Below are positions 38,222 through 45,925 of a DNA stretch of 45,925 nt, one piece after another. The DNA comes from Candidatus Levybacteria bacterium CG_4_9_14_0_2_um_filter_35_21. Lineage in GTDB: Bacteria; Patescibacteriota; Microgenomatia; Levybacterales; UBA12049. The notes below the pieces were generated by a model. It was not told the origin of the DNA and did not search any database. It was given only the letters and a program-made list of their open reading frames with translations. Position numbers and translations under genes: made by a program. Every line of letters starts with the position of its first letter. Within the stretch, counting starts at the first letter, position 1. Where the stretch lies: assembly GCA_002788395.1 (NCBI GenBank), contig PFRF01000056.1:1-45925 (forward strand). Reading direction: 5' to 3'.

Positions 38222-38558
38222 AGACATAGTGTCTGATAATATAACACAAAAGGGTTTTTCTGCTTGCTTTATAATTATTTTATTATCGTTTATATATGCT
38301 GTTTTTTATTTTTACAGCTTGCCACCACTTCTTCCCCTTTTTAATCAACTGCCTTGGGGAGAGCAAAGACTTGTGAATACAACAGGAATTTTTATTCCTC
38401 CAATTATAGCTTTTTTAATTTTAACAATAAATTTAATTTTTTCCTCTTTGGTTTATAAAAAAGCCCCCTTGCTTTCCAGAATACTGGCGGTTACAAGTCT
38501 TTTAATATCCGTGCTTACTTTTCTTTTTGTAATTAGAACTGTTCAGGCTGTTTTATAA
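38205..38558 (+). CDS. Small membrane protein, unknown function
   Basis: 117 aa, about three TMs, overlaps the upstream gene end. Confidence 0.55.
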   Translation: MKRFFKDIVSDNITQKGFSACFIIILLSFIYAVFYFYSLPPLLPLFNQLPWGEQRLVNTTGIFIPPIIAFLILTINLIFSSLVYKKAPLLSRILAVTSLLISVLTFLFVIRTVQAVL

Positions 38559-38559
38559 A

Positions 38560-39627
38560 ATGTTTAATTTCTCCACAACTATAATTTTGCCATTTTTTAT
38601 TGCCTTTATATTGACCGTAATTGCTACTCCAATTTCTTTAATTTTTATTAAAAAAGCAGGTCTTATCGATGATCCAAAAAAACGTCATCATCCCGCTACA
38701 CTTCATACTAGACCAATTCCAAGAAGTGGTGGAATTCCTTTTTTTCTAGGTATTGCAATAACGGGGATTATTTTTTTACCTGTAGAAAAAATAACCGTTG
38801 CTTTATTTATCGCCGGACTTATTTCTCTAACTATCGGTGTTTTAGATGATAAGTATGATATTTCACCGTACTTTAGATTTTTAATAAATATTATTTCTGC
38901 TTCTATTGTTGTTTACGCCGGCGCAAATATTCCTTTTATTACAAATCCTTTCGGAGGAATTCTTTATTTAAATGCATTAAAATTGTCTTTTCTTCCGGTC
39001 GGAGTTCCTTTCTTCTTTTCTTATGCGATTGCCATACTTTGGATCGTCTGGATTATGAATATGCTAAATTGGAGCAAAGGCGTAGACGGACAAATGCCCG
39101 GAATCATTGCAATTTCTGCCATTGTAATCGGCATTTTAAGTTTACGTTTCCCCGTAATTGATCATTATAGCTTAATAAGTGCAAAGCTGTCTTTTATGAT
39201 CGCAGGTGCAGCAATTGGTTTCTTACTTTTTAATTTTTATCCCGCTAAGATTTTTCCCGGATATGGAGCAACCTCTATATATCTTTTATTAAGCGTTGTT
39301 TCTATTTTAGCAAGTACAAAACTTGCAACGGCAATTTTGGTAATGGGTGTTCCAATCGTAGATGGAATTTTTACCATAACCAGAAGAGTTCTTTCCGGAA
39401 AATCTCCCTTCTGGCACGATAAAAAACACTTGCATCATCTCTTATTGAAAAGGGGTTATGGACACAGAAAAATAGCATTGTTTTATTGGTTAATTTCTGC
39501 TATATTAGGGTCGCTTGCCCTAGTTCTATCTAGTAAGGGCAAATTGTTTGCTATTGTTATGGTTGCAATAGTTGTAAGTGGAATAATATTGTTCCTACAA
39601 TTAACAATAGAGGATCCAGATGATTAG
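38560..39627 (+). CDS. WecA/MraY-family polyprenyl-phosphate sugar-1-phosphate transferase
   Basis: LIDDPKKRHHPATLHTRPIPRSGGIPFFLG; GVLDDKYDISPYFRF; MNMLNWSKGVDGQMPG; HDKKHLHHLLLKRGYGHRK. Confidence 0.9.
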   Translation: MFNFSTTIILPFFIAFILTVIATPISLIFIKKAGLIDDPKKRHHPATLHTRPIPRSGGIPFFLGIAITGIIFLPVEKITVALFIAGLISLTIGVLDDKYDISPYFRFLINIISASIVVYAGANIPFITNPFGGILYLNALKLSFLPVGVPFFFSYAIAILWIVWIMNMLNWSKGVDGQMPGIIAISAIVIGILSLRFPVIDHYSLISAKLSFMIAGAAIGFLLFNFYPAKIFPGYGATSIYLLLSVVSILASTKLATAILVMGVPIVDGIFTITRRVLSGKSPFWHDKKHLHHLLLKRGYGHRKIALFYWLISAILGSLALVLSSKGKLFAIVMVAIVVSGIILFLQLTIEDPDD

Positions 39628-40564
39628 ATTTGCTTTCGAGGTCTTTAGACTACTTCGTCCCAGGCAATGGATAAAGAATTTCGCACTCTTTGCTGCAATT
39701 CTTTTTGCGGGAGAATTGTTTGATCAGCTAATTTTTGAAAAAGTTTTTGTAGCATTTTTTGTTTTTTGCGGCTTATCTTCGGCAACCTACATAGTTAATG
39801 ATCTATTTGATATTAAAAAAGACAGGATGCATCCGTTTAAACGATTTAGACCGTTGGCGGGCAATAAAATTTCCGTTAGTGCTGCCATTCTAACTGCTGC
39901 TATTTTAATTTTTATTTCACTCTTTGTCAGCACAACTATAACTCCGGCATTTTTTATAATTTGTCTGGTCTATTTGTCCATCCAATTTCTTTATTCGCTT
40001 TTCCTTAAGTCACTTGCTGTTGTTGATATTCTAGCAATTGCAACAGGATATATACTTAGAGTATACGCAGGAGAATTTGCCAGCGGATTTCATATCTCGG
40101 TTTGGCTTTTATTAACAACAATCTCTATTTCTTTATTTCTTGCAATTGGAAAAAGGCGCTCGGAGCTTACCCTTTTGTCTGCAAACAAAAAGAACCTTAT
40201 TCAAGAAACCAGAGAGTCACTGTCTCGTTATTCCGAACGATTACTGGATGTTTATGCATCAATCTTTGCAACTTCAACTTTTATTACCTATTCTCTTTTT
40301 ACGTTTTTGGAAAACCCAAGAGGGATTAAGATTAGCCTTGGAGTTTTGATGCCAGAATTTCTACCAACTTTTTTTCAAAGAAAATGGCTCATGATAACTA
40401 TATTACCCGTTGTTTACGGGCTTATGAGATACCTTCAGGACATTTATGAAAAAAACGAAGGAGAAAGCCCTGAAAGAGTACTTCTATCTGATAGACCACT
40501 CCTTATAACAGTTGTTTTATGGGTAATAATGGTTATTCTTATAATTTATTTTATCGGTCCTTAA
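39620..40564 (+). CDS. UbiA-superfamily prenyltransferase, decaprenyl-phosphate phosphoribosyltransferase-like
   Basis: LLRPRQWIKNFALFAAILFAG; YIVNDLFDIKKDRMHPFKRFRPLAG; AIGKRRSEL. Confidence 0.8.
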   Translation: MIRFAFEVFRLLRPRQWIKNFALFAAILFAGELFDQLIFEKVFVAFFVFCGLSSATYIVNDLFDIKKDRMHPFKRFRPLAGNKISVSAAILTAAILIFISLFVSTTITPAFFIICLVYLSIQFLYSLFLKSLAVVDILAIATGYILRVYAGEFASGFHISVWLLLTTISISLFLAIGKRRSELTLLSANKKNLIQETRESLSRYSERLLDVYASIFATSTFITYSLFTFLENPRGIKISLGVLMPEFLPTFFQRKWLMITILPVVYGLMRYLQDIYEKNEGESPERVLLSDRPLLITVVLWVIMVILIIYFIGP

Positions 40565-40568
40565 TCAA

Positions 40569-40955
40569 CTAATCTTCGAGAAAAATAATTATTAATTTTA
40601 TATCTCTATTGTTGGTTTTACTCCAATAGCGTTGGATACCATATTTAGGAATATTTTCTTTATAATGAGTAAATGAATGATAGCTTTTTATCCCATCCTC
40701 TATTGTTTCTCCGCCTGAACGCACATTCTCAACCCCTTCTGTTTCTAACATAGTTAGAACATCCGGATAGTGATGAATATAGAGCACATTTGTGATTGTT
40801 TTTTCTCCAGTATCTTCATTTACAAAATGAATAGTATCTCCTGCTTTCATTTTGTGATATAGAGTAGTATGTCGAAAAACCCGACCTTCTACTTTTTTCT
40901 TGCCATTTTTAATGGCCTTCCACGACCTCTCGGGAAGATGTAATAGATAATGCAT
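40569..40955 (-). CDS. ASCH-domain-like protein
   Basis: ERSWKAIKNGKKKVEGRVF...KMKAGDTIHFVNEDTGEKTITNVLYIHHY. Confidence 0.6.
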   Translation of the reverse strand: MHYLLHLPERSWKAIKNGKKKVEGRVFRHTTLYHKMKAGDTIHFVNEDTGEKTITNVLYIHHYPDVLTMLETEGVENVRSGGETIEDGIKSYHSFTHYKENIPKYGIQRYWSKTNNRDIKLIIIFLED

Positions 40956-40989
40956 GTAGATATTGTATCAAGAGGTCCGAATCCTCTAC

Positions 40990-42037
40990 TGGGTTGTATG
41001 CGTCACGCACTTTTCGGACTTTTGGATTGTATAAAGTTCATAGGCGACATGTATTTAAGTGATGCATGTGGCCTCTGGTAGTTGTACCAGTATAGATACT
41101 TTGTAAGCTCTTTTGCAAATGCTTTGTGATCATAGTAAATTTCATCATTTCTTAAGATAAATTCTTCCTGTATGGTTCTATTAAATCTCTCTATGAAAGC
41201 ATTGATCTTTGGCATTCTGGGATAGATAAATTGGTGCTTAATTCCTTGTTCTTCCAGATACATGTGGAATGACTTGAGAAACTCCGACCCATTGTCTGTC
41301 TGTACTGTATGAATGGAGGTTGATGTTAATTGCTGAAATTGCTTGAATACTTCTCTTGCTGTTGCTGATGAGAGGTTTTGTACATAAACAAATACTTCTC
41401 GTAATTAATATATACGACAATTGAATCCATTTGGATAAACCCGGGAGTTGTTACTCTTGGTGATTTACGTGTTCTTAGCTTTTTGAACTTGTTTGCCTGT
41501 TTTTTTGCATATACTTTCTTCTCAAATGTCAGATGTCTTCTCTTAATAACCTTCCCGATCGTACTTGTCGCAAGGGTTTTAATATCAAGTTCTTTTGCAT
41601 ATGCATCAACGAATGGTTTGAGCATGCTTTTACCAATGTTTCCATGCTCTTTTCTCATCTCCTTAATGAAGGCGATAATTCTCCAGTCTGTTTCCATCCT
41701 TCTTACATGAAGAGGTCTGGTTTGGTGAGGTACTAAACTAATGATTCGTCTCCCGGATCTCTCATAAAGGATCTTCCAATCATAGAAGGTGCTTCTTTTT
41801 ACCTTGAATGCATCAAGAGTTCCCCGCAAACCATATTTGTAGTAGTGGTTGATTACATGAATACGAAATCCTGCTACGTCTGATATCTCTAGAGCTAATC
41901 CATCCTGCATCATTTTCATCAGGATATGATAACCCTTTTTAGAGTATTTCGGTCGAAAGTATCTTACCCGCTTAAAATCACTCGGCATACATTTCTTTTC
42001 CTTAATCGTCCGAAATGTATCGTGACTTATTCATGGG
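40990..42037 (-). mobile_element. Second decayed IS (integrase-core transposase) with imperfect terminal inverted repeats
   Basis: Left TGGGTTGTATGCGTCACGCACTTTTCGGAC (40990-41019); right-end reverse complement CCCATGAATAAGTCACGATACATTTCGGAC (42008-42037). Confidence 0.75.
41003..41988 (-). pseudogene. Integrase-core (DDE) transposase, frameshifted
   Basis: N-terminal part MPSDFKRVRYFRPKYSKKGYH...TTPGFIQMDSIVVYINYEKY; C-terminal part in another frame VQNLSSATAREVFKQFQQLTSTSIHTVQTDNGSEFLKSFHMYLEEQGIKHQFIYPRMPKINAFIERFNRTIQEEF. Confidence 0.85.
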
Positions 42038-42040
42038 TCG

Positions 42041-42080
42041 CGAGGACTATCCTTTTTTCACGTATTGGGAGCTGATCTAA
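42041..42080 (-). repeat. 40-bp remnant duplicate of the 3' end of the 42832 gene
   Basis: 33/40 identity to 42826-42865, all seven differences transitions; encodes ISSQYVKKG* against ISSQYAKKE*. Confidence 0.7.
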
Positions 42081-42187
42081 TTACTCGCTAATCGACTTTA
42101 TTTTACAGATTATTAAGTTTACCGTCTGGTAAAAATATTCCGGAAAAAACATTTAGATAGAACAACATTCAGTAATCCATTAACCAC

Positions 42188-42221
42188 TAACACTCTAATG
42201 ATACGTATCATTAGAGTGTTA
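42188..42221. promoter_or_regulatory. Perfect 34-bp palindrome, family B, downstream of TrpR-like paralogue 2
   Basis: TAACACTCTAATGATACGTATCATTAGAGTGTTA equals its own reverse complement. Confidence 0.75.
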
Positions 42222-42266
42222 AAAATAATTTTTAATTGAACTAATAACTATAAACAAACTTAAAAA

Positions 42267-42710
42267 TTAGAAAGGTTTTTTGTTTTTTCTTTTTTTATAC
42301 TCGTGCTCTTTCCGCCAATACGACCAATCGTGTCCTTTTAAAGGAGGAACATCTGTTAATTTCGTTTCTATCTTTTGCCAGAATTCATTCATTTTTTCAT
42401 CACGCAGAATCTTTTCAACGATTTTTCTGTAGCCTTTGTCCGAGTATTTTAAATTTAAACTAACATTGGAAATTGTACTTGGGGTAACTCTGAGCATTTG
42501 TCTTATTGATGGATATGAATAACCCTTTGCTAAAAGTACAGCAATGGAAATTCTTTTTGCCAACATTATTTTTTCTACCGGAGAAAGAAACTCTTCAAGA
42601 AAATTCTCAATATCCTCGGAATCTCTTAAAGCAGAAATAGTATTTTTAAACACTTCAAATATTCTTTTTTCTACATCTTTATGGACCGGATAACGAGAGA
42701 CTTGAGCCAT
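42267..42710 (-). CDS. TrpR-like/YerC-YecD family regulator (paralogue 2)
   Basis: FLEEFLSPVEKIMLAKRISIAVLLAKGYSYPSIRQMLRVTPSTISNVSLNLKYSDKGYRKIVEKIL, collinear with the 31117 protein. Confidence 0.8.
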   Translation of the reverse strand: MAQVSRYPVHKDVEKRIFEVFKNTISALRDSEDIENFLEEFLSPVEKIMLAKRISIAVLLAKGYSYPSIRQMLRVTPSTISNVSLNLKYSDKGYRKIVEKILRDEKMNEFWQKIETKLTDVPPLKGHDWSYWRKEHEYKKRKNKKPF

Positions 42711-42713
42711 ATC

Positions 42714-42739
42714 ACTATGATGATAAGTATCATTAGAGT
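42714..42739. promoter_or_regulatory. Family B palindrome directly upstream of TrpR-like paralogue 2
   Basis: ACTATGATGATAAGTATCATTAGAGT against ACTCTAATGATACGTATCATTAGAGT, 23/26; 3 nt separate it from the start codon. Confidence 0.7.
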
Positions 42740-42831
42740 TGTCAAGATAAATAAATTAATTTTGCATTTATGATTTCTAAAACCTTTGAGGCATTGTTTA
42801 TAACTCCAGTTTTTAGGGGTCTGTCCGAGGA

Positions 42832-43677
42832 CTATTCTTTTTTTGCGTATTGAGAACTAATCCAACCTATTTTGCCATCTAACAGCTTAATCTGAAACCA
42901 ATTTTCTTCTTCCGAAACAAGTTCATAACTTTCCCCAGGATTTACGAGCGCTACTTGAGCCGATGATATTGAATTGCTCTCTCTAACTCTTAAAAATCCT
43001 GTTGGAGTAGTCAAAATGGTAATTTTTTTTACAGATGGTGTTGGAGTTAGTGTAATACTTGGGGAAGTTGGTATAGCAGCAGCACTGGCACCAACATCCT
43101 GATTTATGCTTAGAAAAATTATACCTTCAAGTTTGTATCCAACAATTGTTCTAATTCTAATTGCTTTTTCTTTATATCCGTCTTTAGAAAGCTTAACTTC
43201 GTGATCGGATTCCGTAATATTTTTTAATAAAAGTGGACTTGTTCCGGAAAGATTGTTGTCTAAGGAAACTTTAGCTTTATCCGGAAAAGAAACAATTAAT
43301 ACTTGAGCATCTTTCTTATCGTCAATCGGAATAAGATTAATTATACTTCCATGCGAAAGACCTCCTTGTCCAAAAGATCTATCGACAACGGTTAATGTTC
43401 CGGAAGAAATAGTAATCTTACTTTCAAAATAAGAAAAATCTCCCTGAAACGGAACCAACTTAATTGTGTATTCTCCGGTTGTAATCATGTTATTTTGATC
43501 ACACTTACAAAGCGGCGTTTCTCCAATTAATTTTCCATTCAGATAGACTTTGCTTTTTGGCACAGAGGTAACTTGTAGACCGCCTTTATTTGAAGTTTTG
43601 TTTAAAATAATTGTAACCGTTATAAAAATTAATATCGCTATAAGAGGGGGAACAACAATAAAAAGAATTTTTTTCAT
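42832..43677 (-). CDS. Membrane-anchored PEGA-repeat protein with C-terminal SH3b domain
   Basis: TM; PEGA-type GGLQVTSVPKSKVYLNGKLIGETPL and VLIVSFPDKAKVSLDNNLSGTSPLLLKN; SH3b GFLRVRESNSISSAQVALVNPGESYELVSEEENWFQIKLLDGKIGWISSQYAKKE. Confidence 0.8.
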   Translation of the reverse strand: MKKILFIVVPPLIAILIFITVTIILNKTSNKGGLQVTSVPKSKVYLNGKLIGETPLCKCDQNNMITTGEYTIKLVPFQGDFSYFESKITISSGTLTVVDRSFGQGGLSHGSIINLIPIDDKKDAQVLIVSFPDKAKVSLDNNLSGTSPLLLKNITESDHEVKLSKDGYKEKAIRIRTIVGYKLEGIIFLSINQDVGASAAAIPTSPSITLTPTPSVKKITILTTPTGFLRVRESNSISSAQVALVNPGESYELVSEEENWFQIKLLDGKIGWISSQYAKKE

Positions 43678-43709
43678 GTTTAGTAATTATATTACACTAA
43701 AAACTCTGT

Positions 43710-43738
43710 GACAATAAAAAACCGCGTCTTACGCGGTA
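43710..43738 (-). terminator. Rho-independent terminator after groEL
   Basis: Minus strand ACCGCGT-AAG-ACGCGGTTTTTTATTGT. Confidence 0.85.
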
Positions 43739-43769
43739 AACTTTCAACTTTGAACTTTCAACTTTGAAC

Positions 43770-45437
<1,668 letters not shown>

Positions 45438-45463
45438 TTAATTGAAAATTAAAAATCCGATTA

Positions 45464-45760
45464 TTAATTAATAATCGCAAGTATATCTTTTTGCTCTATT
45501 ATTGTCCATTCTTCGTTACCAACTTTAACTTCATTTCCACCCCATTTTTTATACATAACTTTTTGTCCTACTTTTATAATCATTGGAATTTTTTCTCCTT
45601 TTGGGGTAACATCACCGGGACCAATTGCCATTACTTCTCCCGCCTGTGATTCTTTCTTAGCAGTATCCGGAAGGATAATACCACTTACAGTTTTTGCTTC
45701 TGCTTCAAGCGGTTTGACTAAAACATTTCCGAAAAGTGGTTGAATTTTTATATTTTTCAT
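45464..45760 (-). CDS. groES: Co-chaperonin GroES
   Basis: MKNIKIQPLFGNVLVKPLEAEAKTVSGIILPDTAKKESQAGEVMAIGPG. Start at 45760 preferred: the ORF-track start at 45814 would place the promoter and operator inside the gene. Confidence 0.95.
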   Translation of the reverse strand: MKNIKIQPLFGNVLVKPLEAEAKTVSGIILPDTAKKESQAGEVMAIGPGDVTPKGEKIPMIIKVGQKVMYKKWGGNEVKVGNEEWTIIEQKDILAIIN

Positions 45761-45774
45761 AAATTGGGCAAAAA

Positions 45775-45801
45775 ATATCACTTGTAAGAAGTGAGTGCTA
45801 A
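45775..45801 (-). promoter_or_regulatory. CIRCE-like HrcA operator upstream of groES
   Basis: Minus strand TTAGCACTC-ACTTCTTAC-AAGTGATAT: left arm identical to CIRCE consensus, N9 spacer, right arm 6/9. Confidence 0.8.
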
Positions 45802-45802
45802 G

Positions 45803-45831
45803 TTTATACAACAAAAATCTTTAAGTGTCAA
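45803..45831 (-). promoter_or_regulatory. Sigma70-type promoter of groES-groEL (TTGACA-17-TATAAA)
   Basis: Minus strand TTGACACTTAAAGATTTTTGTTGTATAAA. Confidence 0.85.
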
Positions 45832-45925
45832 GAACCTATAGTTGAGTCCTTTAACACTTGACACGTGAGTCTCAGTTACTATACGATAATTTCAGTGCAC
45901 TAATATGTCCTTATTTTCGGGCAAA

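Noticed and set aside
45464-45814. 116-aa groES with start at 45814
   Set aside because: That start would place the CIRCE-like operator and part of the promoter inside the gene; MKNIKIQP at 45760 matches the normal GroES N-terminus.

Overview
AT-rich window, probably from a Patescibacteria/CPR (Microgenomates-like) genome; taxonomy is inferred from gene content and style, not tested. Housekeeping genes flank accessory blocks: infB-nusA on the left; hrcA-grpE-dnaK-dnaJ, metG-tatD, a glycan/lipid-carrier glycosyltransferase block and groES-groEL on the right. The core (~4-25 kb) is mostly one long minus-strand run of envelope genes. It holds a TrbC/VirB2-like pilin and TrbL/VirB6-like channel protein, a CKPAIYLYP-family protein, a ClpC-like unfoldase, a stand-alone membrane-anchored subtilase propeptide next to its subtilase, a membrane-anchored Clp paralogue with a degenerate first ATPase domain, and four secreted Asn/Gly repeat proteins with Cys-cluster linkers. 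One repeat protein ends in LPATG next to a sortase. Best candidates for new biology: (1) this predicted repeat-fibre/sortase/Clp/pilus locus; (2) two TrpR/YerC-like regulators, each bracketed by its own palindrome family, one family also found at two distal loci; (3) two repeat-protein genes sharing a 17-nt leader motif followed by an intrinsic terminator before the start codon; (4) a short dispersed repeat read in frame as PSAGSGQ in both GrpE and GroEL. Two decayed IS elements and an epimerase-glycosyltransferase fusion are also present. All calls come from reading the sequence and supplied ORFs; no database search was run.
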